Source of the DNA: Hydractinia symbiolongicarpus
Taxonomy: Eukaryota > Cnidaria > Hydrozoa > Anthoathecata > Hydractiniidae
Direction of reading: 5' to 3'
Length of the DNA stretch: 64,000 bases
Assembly (NCBI RefSeq): GCF_029227915.1
Contig: NC_079883.1
Coordinates: 29,328,001 to 29,392,000, forward strand
Both the position numbers and the translations under genes were made by a program. Of this stretch, positions 50,288 through 63,267 are shown in pieces. The notes under the pieces were generated by a model that made no database searches, was not told the origin of the DNA, and worked only from the letters and a program-made list of their open reading frames with translations. Each line of letters opens with the position of its first letter. Position 1 is the first letter of the stretch.

Positions 50288-52304
50288 GATTGACTGTAGG
50301 ACTTAATTGGAATGATTCTGGACTGTGACCTTATAAATGCGATAAATGAGTCAATTTGACTCCAAGGAAATACATTCTTCTTAATTCGACATGATTGCTT
50401 GGATTCAGCGAGTACACTATGCTCTGTGGTAGCGGTTTTTTTGAAAGTTTAGATAAATAAGTCTTTTTTCACTGTGGGACCAATCCTAGCCGTTATTGCG
50501 CGCTGAAGAATTAGAGACAGATTCAAAAACTACCTTTCAATGACGTTCTAACGGTATCAGTCCGTTTGAGTTACAACGGTTGCGTCACATATTCGTACCA
50601 ACATGTATTTAGTGATTTTTTTCCGAGATTACTAAGTTGTATCGCTTTTAACAGTGAGGCGATTGACTGTGGGACTTAATTGAACTGATTCTGGACTGTG
50701 ACCTTAAAAATGTGATAAATGAGCCAGTTGGATTCCAAGGAATAACATTCTTCTTGATTCGACATGATTGCTTTGATTCAGCGAGTACACTATGCTCTGT
50801 GGTAGCGTTTTTTTAATAATTTAGATAAATCAGTCTTTTTTTACTGTGGGACCAATCCTGGCCGTTAGCACGCACTGAAGAAATACAGCCATTCTCAAAA
50901 ACTAAATCTCATTGATTTTGTGGCGGTATGAATCCGCTTGAGATACAACGGCTGCGTCACATACTCGTACCAACATGCATTTACTGACATTTTTCCGATA
51001 TTACTAAGTTATATCGCTTTAACAATGAAATGATTTAGTGTGGGACTAAATTGAACTAACTTTGGCCTGTGACCTTATAAATGTGATAAATGCGCCAACT
51101 GGACTCCAAGAAATAACATTGTTCTTACTTTGACATGATTGTTGGAACTCAGCGATTGCACTTGGCGCTGCAGAAGCGCTTCATTTAAAAATTTAGATAA
51201 ATAAGTCTTTTTTTACTGTGGGACCAAACCTAGCCGTTATTGCGCGCTGAAGAAATAGAGACAGATTCAAAAACTACCTTTCAATGACGTTCTAACTGTG
51301 TCAGTCCGTTTGAGTTACAACGGTTGCGTCACATATTCGTACCAACATGTATTTAGTGATTTTTTTCCGATATTACTAAGTTGTATTGCTTTTAACAGTG
51401 AGGCGATTGACTGTGGGAGTTAATTGAACTAACTTCGGACTATGACCTGATAAATGTGATAAATGAGAGAATTGGACTTCAAGAAATAACAATCTTATTA
51501 ATTTGACATGATTGTCGGAACTCAGCGATTACACTGGGCGCTGTGGTAGCATTTCATTTAAAAATTTAAATAAAAAAGTCATTTTTTACTGTGGGACCAA
51601 TCCTAGCCGTTATTGCGCGCTGAAGAAATAGAGACAGTTTCAAAAACTACCTTTCAATGACGTTCTAACGGTATCAGTCCGTTTGAGTTACAACGGTTGC
51701 GTCACATATTCGTACCAACATGCATTTAGTGATTTTCTTCCGATATTACTAAGTTGTATCGCTTTTAACAGTGAAGCGATTGACTGTGGGACTTAATTGA
51801 ACTGATTCTGGACTGTGACATTATAAATGCGATAAATCAGCGAGCTGGACTCCAAGGAATAACATTCTTCTTAATTCGACATGATTGCTTTGATTCAGCG
51901 AGTACACTATGCTCTGTAGTATCGGTTTTTTTAAAAATTTAGATAAATAAATCTTTTTTTACTGTGGGACCAATCCTGGCCGTTAGCACGCACTGAAGAA
52001 GTAGAGCCATTCTCAAAAACTAAATCTTATTGATTTTGTGGCGGTATCAACCCGTTTGAGATACAACGGCTGCGTCACATATTCGTACCAACATGTATTT
52101 ACTGACATTTTTCCGATACTACTAGCGATATTTTTCAGATATTGCTAAGTTATATCGCTTTTACCAATGAATTGATTGAGTGTGGGACTTAATTGAACTA
52201 ACTTTGGCCTGTGACCTTATAAATGTGATAAGTGAGACAACTGGACTCCAAGAAATAACATTCTTCTTACTTTGACATGATTGTTGGAACTCAGCGATTA
52301 CACT
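50288..52304 (+). repeat. 2,259-bp HOR, copy 2
   Basis: Anchors are 50474, 50846, 51218, 51591 and 51964, all exactly +2,259 from copy 1. Very few differences are visible: 'gaagaagtagagcc' at about 52,006 and 'acatgtattta' against 'acatgtactta' near 52,097. The spacing from 51964 to 52360 is again 396 bp. Confidence 0.9.
52124..52146 (+). other. 23-bp insertion inside a monomer (copy 2)
   Basis: This is the same insertion as at 49865-49887, exactly 2,259 bp downstream and in the same surrounding sequence. The insertion therefore predates the 2,259-bp duplication. Confidence 0.86.
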
Positions 52305-53422
52305 GGGCGCTGTGGAAGCGCTTCATTTAAAAACTTAGATAATTAAGTCATTTTTTACTGTGGGACCAATCCTGGCCGTTAACGCGCCCTGAAGAAATAG
52401 AGACAGTTTCAAAAACTACCTTTCAATGAAATTCTAACGGTATCAATCTGTTTGAGTTACAACGGTTGCGTCACATATTCGTACCAACATGTATTTAGTG
52501 ATTTATGTCCGATATTACTAAGTTGTATCGCTTTTAACAGTGAAGCGATTGACTGTAGCACTTAATTGAACTGATTCTGGACTGTGACCTTATAAATGCG
52601 ATAAATGAGTCAATTGGACTCCAAGGAAATACATTCTTCTTAATTCGACATGATTGCTTGGATCAGCGAGTACACTATGCTCTGTGGTAGCGGTTTTTTT
52701 GAAAGTTTAGATAAATAAGTCTTTTTTTACTGTGGGACCAATCCTGGCCGTTAGCACGCACTGATGAAATAGAGACGTCCTCAAAAACTACATCTGATTG
52801 ACTTCGTGGCGGTATCAATACGTTTGAGATACAACGGCTGCGTCACATAATCGTACCAACATGTATTTAGTGATATCTTTCTGACATCACTAAGTTATAT
52901 CGCTTTTAACAGTGAAACGATTGACTGTGGAACTTAATTGAACTAACTTTGGACTGAGACCTTATAAATGTGATAAGTGAGTTAACTGGACTCCAAGAAA
53001 TAACATTCTTCTTAATTTGACATAATTGTCAAAACTCAGCGATTACACTGGGCGCTGTGGTAACGCTTCATTTAAAAATTAAGATAAAAAATTCAGTTTC
53101 TACTGTGGGACCAATCCTAGCCGTTAGCGCGTGCTGAAGAAATAGAGACAGTTTCAAAAACTACATTTCACCGACTTTCTAATGGTGTCAGTCCGTTTGA
53201 GTTACAACGGTTGGGTCACTTATTCGTACCGACATGTATTTACCGATATTTTTCTGATATTGCTAAGTTATATCGCTTTTAACAATGAAATGATTGAGTG
53301 TGGGACTTAATTGAACTAACTTTGGCCTGTGATCTTATAAATGTGATTAGTGAGACAACTGGACTCCAAGAAATAACATTGTTCTTACTTTGACATGATT
53401 TTTGGAACTCAGCGATTACACT
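52305..53422 (+). repeat. 3-monomer HOR (1,117-1,118 bp), copy 1
   Basis: Anchors 52360 (A), 52732 (B) and 53105 (C-like) recur at 53478, 53849 and 54222. Shared marks are 'ttatgtccgat', 'gcttggatcagcg' (one base short of 'ggattcagcg'), 'actgatgaaatagag', 'catctgattg' and 'tctgacatcac'. Order A-B-C with an odd period breaks the alternation of two types. Confidence 0.88.
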
Positions 53423-54540
53423 GGGCGCTGTGGAAGCGCTTCATTTAAAAACTTAGATAATTAAGTCATTTTTTACTGTGGGACCAATCCTGGCCGTTAA
53501 CGCGCCCTGAAGAAATAGAGACAGTTTCAAAAACTACCTTTCAATGAAGTTCTAACGGTATCAATCCGTTTGAGTTACAACGGTTGCGTCACATATTCGT
53601 ACCAACATGTATTTAGTGATTTATGTCCGATATTACTAAGTTGTATCGCTTTTAACAGTGAAGCGATTGACTGTAGGACTTAATTGAACTGATTCTGGAC
53701 TGTGACCTTATAAATGCGATAAATGAGTCAATTGGACTCCAAGGAAATACATTCTTCTTAATTCGACATGATTGTTTGGATCAGCGAGTACACTATGCTC
53801 TGTGGTAGCGGTTTTTCGAAAGTTTAGATAAATAAGTCTTTTTTTACTGTGGGACCAATCCTGGCCGTTAGCACGAACTGATGAAATAGAGACGTCCTCA
53901 AAAACTACATCTGATTGACTTCGTGGCGGTATCAATACGTTTGAGATACAACGGCTGCGTCACATAATCGTACCAACATGTATTTAGTGATATCTTTCTG
54001 ACATCACTAAGTTATATCGCTTTTAACAGTGAAACGATTGACTGTGGAACTTAATTGAACTAACTTTGGACTGAGACCTTATAAATGTGATAAGTGAGTT
54101 AACTGGACTCCAAGAAATAACATTCTTCTTAATTTGACATAATTGTCAAAACTCAGCGATTACACTGGGCGCTGTGGTAACGCTTCATTTAAAAATTAAG
54201 ATAAAAAATTCAGTCTCTACTGTGGGACCAATCCTAGCCGTTAGCGCGTGCTGAAGCAATAGAGGCAGTTTCAAAAACTACATTTCACCGACTTTCTAAT
54301 GGTGTCAGTTCGTTTGAGTTACAACGGTTGGGTCACATATTCGTACCAACATGTATTTAGCGATATTTTTCTGATATTGCTAAGTTATATCGCTTTTAAC
54401 AATGAAATGATTGAGTGTGGGACTTAATTGAACTAACTTTGGCCTGTGATCTTATAAATGTGATTAGTGAGACAACTGGACTCCAAGAAATAACATTGTT
54501 CTTACTTTGACATGATTTTTGGAACTCAGCCAATACATTG
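53423..54540 (+). repeat. 3-monomer HOR, copy 2
   Basis: Anchors are 53478, 53849 and 54222. The unit at 53849 follows a T run shortened by two bases ('gcggtttttcgaaag'). The third monomer has the usual 'cgtaccaacatg' where copy 1 has 'cgtaccgacatg'. The similarity to copy 1 is otherwise very high. Confidence 0.88.
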
Positions 54541-54745
54541 GGCGCTGTGGAAGCGCTTCATTTAAAAACTTAGATAATTAAGTCATTTTTTACTGTGGGA
54601 CCAATCCTGGCCGTTAACGCGCCCTGAAGAAATAGAGACAGTTTCAAAAACTACCTTTCAATGAAGTTCTAACGGTATCAATCCGTTTGAGTTACAACGG
54701 TTGCGTCACATATTCGTACCAACATGTATTTAGTGATTTATTTCC
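54541..54745 (+). repeat. 3-monomer HOR, partial copy 3
   Basis: Anchor 54595 lies 1,117 bp after 53478 and shares the head 'gttaacgcgccctg' and 'aatgaagttctaacgg'. The match fades near 54,740, where this copy has 'ttatttccgatattactacg' in place of 'ttatgtccg'. From there it resembles the unit at 58697. Confidence 0.75.
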
Positions 54746-57340
54746 GATATTACTACGTTGTATCGCTTTTAACAGTGAAGCGATTGACTGTGGGACTTAA
54801 TTGAACTGATTCTGGACTGTGACCTGATAAATGCGATAAATGAGTCAATTGGACTCCAAGAAAATATATTCTTCTTAATTCGACATGATTGCTTGGATTC
54901 AGCGAGTACACTATGCTCTGTGGTAGCGGTTTTTTTGAAAGTTTATATAAATTAGTCTTTTTTTACTGTGGGACCAATCCTGACCGTTAGCACGCACTGA
55001 AGAAATAGAGACGTCCTCAAAAACTACATCTCATTGACTTCGTGGCGGTATCAATACGTTTGAGATACAACGGCTGCGTCTCATATTTGTACCAACATGT
55101 ATTTACTGACATTTTTCCGATACTACTAAGTTATATCGCTTTTAACAATGAAATGATTGACTGAGGGAATTAATTGAACTAACTTTGGCCTGTGACCTTA
55201 TAAATGTGATAGGTCAGACAACTGGGCTTCAAGAAATAACATTCTTCTTACTTTGACATGATTGTTGGAACTCAGCGACTACTCTTGGCGCTGTGGAAGC
55301 GCTTCATTTAAAAATTTAGATAAATAAGACATTTTTTACTGTGGGACCAATCCTAGCCGTTAGCGCGTGCTGAAGAAATAGAGACAGTTTCAAATACTAC
55401 ATCTCACTTACTTTCTAATGGTGTCAGTCCGTTTGAGTTACAACGGTTGGGTCACATATTCGTACCAACATGTATTTAGCGATATTTTTCTGATATTGCT
55501 AGGTTGCATCGCTTTTAACAGTGAAACGATTGACTGTGGGAGTTAATTGAACTAACTTTGGCTGTGAGCTTATAAATGTGATAGGTGAGACAACTGGGCT
55601 CCAAGAAATAACATTCTTCTTACTTTGACATGATTGTTGGAACTCAGCGACTACTCTTGGCGCTGTGGAAGCGCTTCATTTAAAATTTTGAATAAGTTAG
55701 TCATTTTTTACTGTGGGAGCAATCCTAGCCGTTAGCGCGTGCTGAAGAAATAGAGACAGTTTCAAATACTACATCTCACTTACTTTCTAACGGTATCAAT
55801 CCGTTTGAGTTACAACGGTTGCGTCACATATTCGTACCAACATGTATTTAGTGATTTATGTCCGATATTACTAAGTTGTATCGCTTTTAACAGTGAAGCG
55901 ATTGACTGTAGGACTTAATTGAACTGATTCTGGACTGTGACCTTATAAATGCGATAAATGAGTCAATTGGACTCCAAGGAAATACATTCTTCTTAATTCG
56001 ACATGATTGCTTGGATCAGCGAGTACACTATGCTCTGTGGTAGCGGTTTTTTTGAAAGTTTAGATAAATAAGTCTTTTTTTACTGTGGGACCAATCCTGG
56101 CCGTTAGCACGCACTGAAGAAATAGAGACGTCCTCAAAAACTACATCTCATTGACTTCGTGGCGGTATCAATACGTTTGAGATACAACGGCTGCGTCACA
56201 TAATCGTACCAACATATATTTAGTGATATCTTTCTGACATCACTAAGTTATATCGCTTTAAACAGTGAAACGATTGACTGTGGAACTTAATTGAACTAAC
56301 TTTGGACTGAGACCTTATAAATGTGATAAGTGAGTTAACTGGACTCCAAGAAATAACATTCTTCTTAATTTAAAATGATTGCCGGAACTCAGCGATTACA
56401 CTGGGCGCTGTGGTAGCGCTTCATTTAAAAATTTAGATAAATAAGTCATTCTTTACTGTGTGACCAATCCTAGCCGTTATCGCGTGCTGAAGAAAGGGCG
56501 ACAGTTTCAAAAACTACATCTCACTTACTTTCTAACGGTGTCAGTCCGTTTGAGTTACAAACGGTTGTGTCAAATATTCGTACCAACATGTACTTAGTGA
56601 TATTTTTCTGACATTACTAGGTTGCATCGCTTTTAACAGTGAAACGATTGACTGTGGGAGTTAATTGAACTAACTTCGGACTATGACCTGATAAATGTGA
56701 GAAATGAGAGAATTGGACTTTAAGAAATAACAATCTTATTAATTTGACATGATTGTCGGAACTCAGCGATTACACTGGGCGCTGTGGTAGCATTTCATTT
56801 AAAAATTTAAATAAAAAAGTCATTTTTTACTGTGGGACCAATCCTAGCCGTTATTGCGCGCTGAAGAAATAGAGACAGTTTCAAAAACTAACTTTCAATG
56901 ACGTTCTAACGGTATCAGTCCGTTTGAGTTACAACGGTTGCGTCACATATTCGTACCAACATGCATTTAGTGATTTTCTTCCGATATTACTAAGTTGTAT
57001 CGCTTTTAACAGTGAAGCGATTGACTGTGGGACTTAATTGAACTGATTCTGGACTGTGACATTATAAATGCGATAAATCAGCGAGCTGGACTCCAAGGAA
57101 TAACATTCTTCTTAATTGGACATGATTGCTTTGATTCAGCGAGTACACTATGCTCTGTAGTATCGGTTTTTTTAAAAATTTATATAAATAAATCTTTTTT
57201 TACTGTGGGACCAATCCTGGCCGTTAGCACGCACAGAAGAAATAGAGCCATTCTCAAAAACTAAATCTTATTGATTATGTGGCGGTATCAACCCGTTTGT
57301 GATACAACGGCTGCGTCACATATTCGTACCAACATGTATT
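54746..57340 (+). repeat. Mixed monomers upstream of the 5-mer HOR
   Basis: Anchors are 54968, 55341, 55713, 56085, 56458, 56832 and 57205. Class B, C, A/B and D heads alternate irregularly. Notable points are a one-base loss in 'actttggctgtgagc' (about 55,556), a one-base gain in 'gttacaaacgg' (about 56,559), and 'ccaacatatatt' in the dyad box at 56214. The part from about 56,360 resembles 44,753-46,000 at an offset of 11,600-11,601 bp. Confidence 0.82.
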
Positions 57341-59205
57341 TGCTGACATTTTTCCGATACTACTAAGTTATATCGCTTTTAACAATGAAATGATTGACTG
57401 TGGGACTTAATTGAACTAACTTTGGCCTGTGACCTTATAAATGTGATAGGTCAGACAACTGGACTCCAAGAAATAACATTCTTCTTACTTTGACATGATT
57501 GTTGGAACTCAGCGACTACTCTTGGCGCTGTGGAAGCGCTTCATTTAAAAATTTAGATAAGTTAGTCATTTTTTACTGTGGGACCAATGCTAGCCGTTAT
57601 CGCACCCTGAAGAAATAGAGGCAGTTTCAAAAACTACCTTTCAATGACGTTCTAACGGTATCAGTCCGTTTGAGTTACAACGGTCGCGTCACATATTCGT
57701 ACCAACATGTACTTAGTGATATTTTTCTGACATTACTAGGTTGCATCGCTTTTAACAGTGAAATGATTGACTGTGGGAGTTAATTGAACTAACTTTGGAC
57801 TATGACCTGATAAATGTGATAAATGAGAGAATTGGACTCCAAGAAATAACAATCTTATTAATTTGACATGATTGTCGGAACTCATCGATTACCCTGGGCG
57901 CTGTGGTAGCGCTTCATTTAAAAATTTAAATAAATAAGTCTTTTTTTACTGTGGGACCAATTCTGGCCGTTAGCACGCACTGAAGAAATAGAGACGTCCT
58001 CAAAAACTACATCTCATTGACTTCGTGGCGGTATCAATGCGTTTGAGATACAACGGCTGCGTCACATATTCATACCAACATGTATTTAGTGATATCTTTC
58101 CGATATTACTAATTTATATCGCTTTTAACGGTGAAACGATTGACTGTGGAACTTAATTGAACTAACTTTGGACTGAGACCTTATAAACGTGATAAGTGAG
58201 TTAACTGGACTCCAAGAAATAACATTCTTCTTAATTTGACATAATTGTCAAAACTCAGCGATTACACTGGGCGCTGTGGTAACGCTTCATTTAAAAATTA
58301 AGATAAAAAATTCAGTTTCTACTGTGGGACCAATCCTAGCCGTTAGCGCGTGCTGAAGAAATAGAGACAGTTTCAAAAACTACATTTCACCGACTTTCTA
58401 ATGGTGTCAGTCCGTTTGAGTTACAACGGTTGGGTCACATATTCGTACCGACATGTATTTAGCGATATTTTTCTGATATTGCTAAGTTATATCGCTTTTA
58501 ACAATGAAATGATTGAGTGTGGGACTTAATTGAACTAACTTTGGCCTGTGACCTTATAAATGTGATTAGTGAGACAACTGGACTCCAAGAAATAACATTG
58601 TTCTTACTTTGACATGATTTTTGGAACTCAGCCATTACACTGGGCGCTGTGGAAGCGCTTCATTTAAAAACTTAGAAAATTAAGTCATTTTTTACTGTGG
58701 GACCAATCCTGGCCGTTAACGCGCCCTGAAGAAATAGAGACAGTTTCAAAAACTACCTTTCAATGAAGTTCTAACGGTATCAATCCGTTTGAGTTACAAC
58801 GGTTGCGTCACATATTCGTACCAACATGTATTTAGTGATTTATTTCCGATACTACTAAGTTGTATCGCTTTTAACAGTGAAGCGATTGACTGTGGGACTT
58901 AATTGAACTGATTCTGGACTGTGACCTGATAAATGCGATAAATGAGTCAATTGGACTCCAAGAAAATATATTCTTCTTAATTCGACATGATTGCTTGGAT
59001 TCAGCGAGTACACTATGCTCTGTGGTTGCGGTTTTTTTGAAAGTTTATATAAATAAGTCTTTTTTTACTGTGGGACCAATCCTGGCCGTTAGCACGCACT
59101 GAAGAAATAGAGACGTCCTCAAAAACTACATCTCATTGACTTCGTGGCGGTATCAATACGTTTGAGATACAACGGCTGCGTCTCATATTCGTACCAACAT
59201 GTATT
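57341..59205 (+). repeat. 5-monomer HOR (1,865 bp), copy 1
   Basis: Anchors 57578, 57951, 58324, 58697 and 59070 recur exactly 1,865 bp later. The private word 'tatttgctgac' marks the start of both copies (57341 and 59206). Other shared marks are 'ggaccaatgctagcc', 'ggaccaattctgg', 'caatgcgtttg', 'attcataccaac', 'ataaacgtgat' and 'cttagaaaattaag'. Confidence 0.92.
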
Positions 59206-61071
59206 TGCTGACATTTTTCCGATACTACTAAGTTATATCGCTTTTAACAATGAAATGATTGACTGTGGGACTTAATTGTACTAACTTTGGCCTGTGACCT
59301 TATAAATGTGATAGGTCAGACAACTGGACTCCAAGAAATAACATTCTTCTTACTTTGACATGATTGTTGGAACTCAGCGACTACTCTTGGCGCTGTGGAA
59401 GCGCTTCATTTAAAAATTTAGATAAGTTAGTCATTTTTTACTGTGGGACCAATGCTAGCCGTTATCGCACCCTGAAGAAATAGAGGCAGTTTCAAAAACT
59501 ACCTTTCAATGACGTTCTAACGGTATCAGTCCGTTTGAGTTACAACGGTCGCGTCACATATTCGTACCAACATGTACTTAGTGATATTTTTCTGACATTA
59601 CTAGGTTGCATCGCTTTTAACAGTGAAATGATTGACTGTGGGAGTTAATTGAACTAACTTTGGACTATGACCTGATAAATGTGATAAATGAGAGAATTGG
59701 ACTCCAAGAAATAACAATCTTATTAATTTGACATGATTGTCGGAACTCATCGATTACCCTGGGCGCTGTGGTAGCGCTTCATTTAAAAATTTAAATAAAT
59801 AAGTCTTTTTTTACTGTGGGACCAATTCTGGCCGTTAGCACGCACTGAAGAAATAGAGACGTCCTCAAAAACTACATCTCATTGACTTCGTGGCGGTATC
59901 AATGCGTTTGAGATACAACGGCTGCGTCACATATTCATACCAACATGTATTTAGTGATATCTTTCCGATATTACTAATTTATATCGCTTTTAACGGTGAA
60001 ACGATTGACTGTGGAACTTAATTGAACTAACTTTGGACTGAGACCTTATAAACGTGATAAGTGAGTTAACTGGACTCCAAGAAATAACATTCTTCTGAAT
60101 TTGACATAATTGTCAAAACTCAGCGATTACACTGGGCGCTGTGGTAACGCTTCATTTAAAAATTAAGATAAAAAATTCAGTTTCTACTGTGGGACCAATC
60201 CTAGCCGTTAGCGCGTGCTGAAGAAATAGAGACAGTTTCAAAAACTACATTTCACCGACTTTCTAATGGTGTCAGTCCGTTTGAGTTACAACGGTTGGGT
60301 CACATATTCGTACCGACATGTATTTAGCGATATTTTTCTGATATTGCTAAGTTATATCGCTTTTAACAATGAAATGATTGAGTGTGGGACTTAATTGAAC
60401 TAACTTTGGCCTGTGACCTTATAAATGTGATTAGTGAGACAACTGGACTCCAAGAAATAACATTGTTCTTACTTTGACATGATTTTTGGAACTCAGCCAT
60501 TACACTGGGCGCTGTGGAAGCGCTTCATTTAAAAACTTAGAAAATTAAGTCATTTTTTACTGTGGGACCAATCCTGGCCGTTAACGCGCCCTGAAGAAAT
60601 AGAGACAGTTTCAAAAACTACCTTTCAATGAAGTTCTAACGGTATCAATCCGTTTGAGTTACAACGGTTGCGTCACATATTCGTACCAACATGTATTTAG
60701 TGATTTATTTCCGATACTACTAAGTTGTATCGCTTTTAACAGTGAAGCGATTGACTGTGGGACTTAATTGAACTGATTCTGGACTGTGACCTGATAAATG
60801 CGATAAATGAGTCAATTGGACTCCAAGAAAATATATTCTTCTTAATTCGACATGATTGCTTGGATTCAGCGAGTACACTATGCTCTGTGGTTGCGGTTTT
60901 TTTGAAAGTTTATATAAATAAGTCTTTTTTTACTGTGGGACCAATCCTGGCCGTTAGCACGCACTGAAGAAATAGAGACGTCCTCAAAAACTACATCTCA
61001 TTGACTTCGTGGCGGTATCAATACGTTTGAGATACAACGGCTGCGTCTCATATTCGTACCAACATGTATTT
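59206..61071 (+). repeat. 5-monomer HOR (1,865 bp), copy 2
   Basis: Anchors are 59443, 59816, 60189, 60562 and 60935. I noticed only a handful of differences from copy 1, such as 'attgtactaac' near 59,278 and 'cttctgaatttg' near 60,094. The duplication therefore looks very recent. The match ends at 61072, where 'tactgac' replaces 'tgctgac'. Confidence 0.92.
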
Positions 61072-62151
61072 ACTGACATTTTTCCGATACTACTAAGTTA
61101 TATCGCTTTTAACAATGAAATGATTGACTGTGGGACTTAATTGAACTAGCTTTGGCCTGTGACCTTATAAATGTGATAGGTCAGACAACTGGGCTCCAAG
61201 AAATAACATTGTTCTTACTTTGACATGATTGTTGGAACTCAGCGACTACTCTTGGCGCTGTGGAAGCGCTTCATTTAAAAATTTAGATAAATAAGACATT
61301 TTTTACTGTGGGACCAATCCTAGCCGTTAGCGCGTGCTGAAGAAATAGAGACAGTTTCAAATACTACATCTCACTTACTTTCTAATGGTGTCAGTCCGTT
61401 TGAGTTACAACGGTTGGGTCACATATTCGTACCAACATGTATTTAGCGATATTTTTCTGATATTGCTAGGTTGCATCGCTTTTAACAGTAAAAAGATTGA
61501 CGGTGGGACTTAATTAAACTAACTTTGGACTGTGGCCTGATAAATGTAATAAATGAGACAATTGGACTCCAAGAAGTAACATTCTTCTTAATTTGAAATG
61601 ATTGCCGGAACTCAGCGATTACACTGGGCGCTGTGGTAGCGCTTCATTTAAAAATTTAGATAAATAGGTCATTCTTTACTGTGTGACCAATCCTAGCCGT
61701 TATCGCGTGCTGAAGAAAGGGCCACAATTTCAATAACTACATCTCACTTACTTTCTAACGGTGTCAGTCCGTTTGAGTTACAACGGTTGGGTCACATATT
61801 CGTACCATCATGTACTTAGTGATATTTTTCTGACATTACTAGGTTGCATCGCTTTTAACAGTGAAACGATTGACTGTGGGAGTTAATTGAACTAACTTTG
61901 GCTGTGACCTTATAAATGTGATAGGTGAGACAACTGGGCTCCAAGAAATAACATTCTTCTTACTTTGACATGATTGTTGGAACTCAGCGACTACTCTTGG
62001 CGCTGTGGAAGCGCTTCATTCAAAAATTTAGATAAGTTAGTCATTTTTTACTGTGGCACCAATCCTAGCCGTTATCGCACCCTGAAGAAATAGAGGCAGT
62101 TTCAAAAACTACCTTTCAATGACGTTCTAACGGTATCAATCCGTTTGAGTT
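61072..62151 (+). repeat. Mixed monomers between the 5-mer and last 3-mer
   Basis: Anchors are 61308 (C-like), 61681 (D) and 62053 (A head). The first two are near copies of 46724 and 47096 at an offset of 14,584-14,585 bp. The third begins as class A ('gttatcgcaccctg') and changes to class B at 'caacggctgcgtctc' (about 62,152). A dyad-box variant 'cgtaccatcatg' lies near 61,801. Confidence 0.82.
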
Positions 62152-63267
62152 ACAACGGCTGCGTCTCATATTCGTACCAACATGTATTTAGTGATATCTT
62201 TCCGATATTACTAAGTTATATCGCTTTTAACAGTGAAACGATTGACTGTGGGAGTTAATTGAACTAACCTCGGACTATGACCTGATAAATGTGATAAAGG
62301 AGATATTTGGACTCCAAGAAATAACAATCTTCTTAATTTGACATGATTGTCGGAACTCAGCGATAACACTGGGCGCTGTGGTAGCGCTTCATTTAAAAAT
62401 TTAAATAAAAAAGTCATTTTTTACTGTGGGACCAATCCTAACCGTTATCGTGCGCTGAAGAAATAGCAACAGTTTCAAAAACTACATTTCATTTACTTTC
62501 CAACAGTATCAATCCGTTTGAGTTACAACGGTTGCGTCACATACTCGTACCAACATGTACTTAGCGATACTTTTCTGACATTAATAGGTTGCATCGCTTT
62601 TAACAGTGAAGCGATTGACTGTAGGACTTAATTGAACTGATTCTGGACTGTGACCTTATAAATGTGATAAATGAGCCTATTGGACTCCAAGGAATAACAT
62701 TCCTCTTAATTCGACATGATTGTTGGAAATCAGCGATTGCACTTGGCGCTGTGGAAGCGCTTCATTTAATAATTAAGATAAAAAATTCAGTTTCTACTGT
62801 GGGACCAATCCTAGCCGTTATCGCGCGCTGAAGAAATAGAGACAGTATCAAAAACTACATTTCAATGACGTTCTAACGGTATCAGTCCGTTTGAGTTACA
62901 ACGGTTGGGTCACATATTCGTACCAACATGTATTTAGTAATTTTTTTCCGATATTACTAAATTGTATCGCTTTTAACAGTGAAGCGATTGACTGTGGGAC
63001 TTAATTGAACTGATTCTGGACTGTGACCTTATAAATGCGATAAATGAGCCAATTTGACTCCAAGGAATAACATTCTTTTTAATTCGACATGATTGCTTGG
63101 ATTCAGCGAGTACACTATTCTCTGTGGTAGCGCTTTTTTTAAAAATTTAGTTAAATAAGTCTTTTACTGTGGGACCAATCCTGGCCGTTAGCACGCACTG
63201 AAGAAATAGAGACGTCCTCAAAAACTACATCTCATTGACTTCGTGGCGGTATCAATACGTTTGAGAT
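62152..63267 (+). repeat. 3-monomer HOR (1,116 bp), copy 1
   Basis: Anchors 62426 and 62799 recur at 63542 and 63915 (+1,116). Shared marks are 'gagatatttggactcc', 'gcgataacactggg', 'cgtgcgctgaagaaatagcaac', 'ctttccaacag', 'ctgacattaataggttg' and 'catttaataattaag'. The third anchor, 63169, follows a T run shortened to 'gtcttttactg', giving the shortest ordinary spacing (370 bp). Confidence 0.88.
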
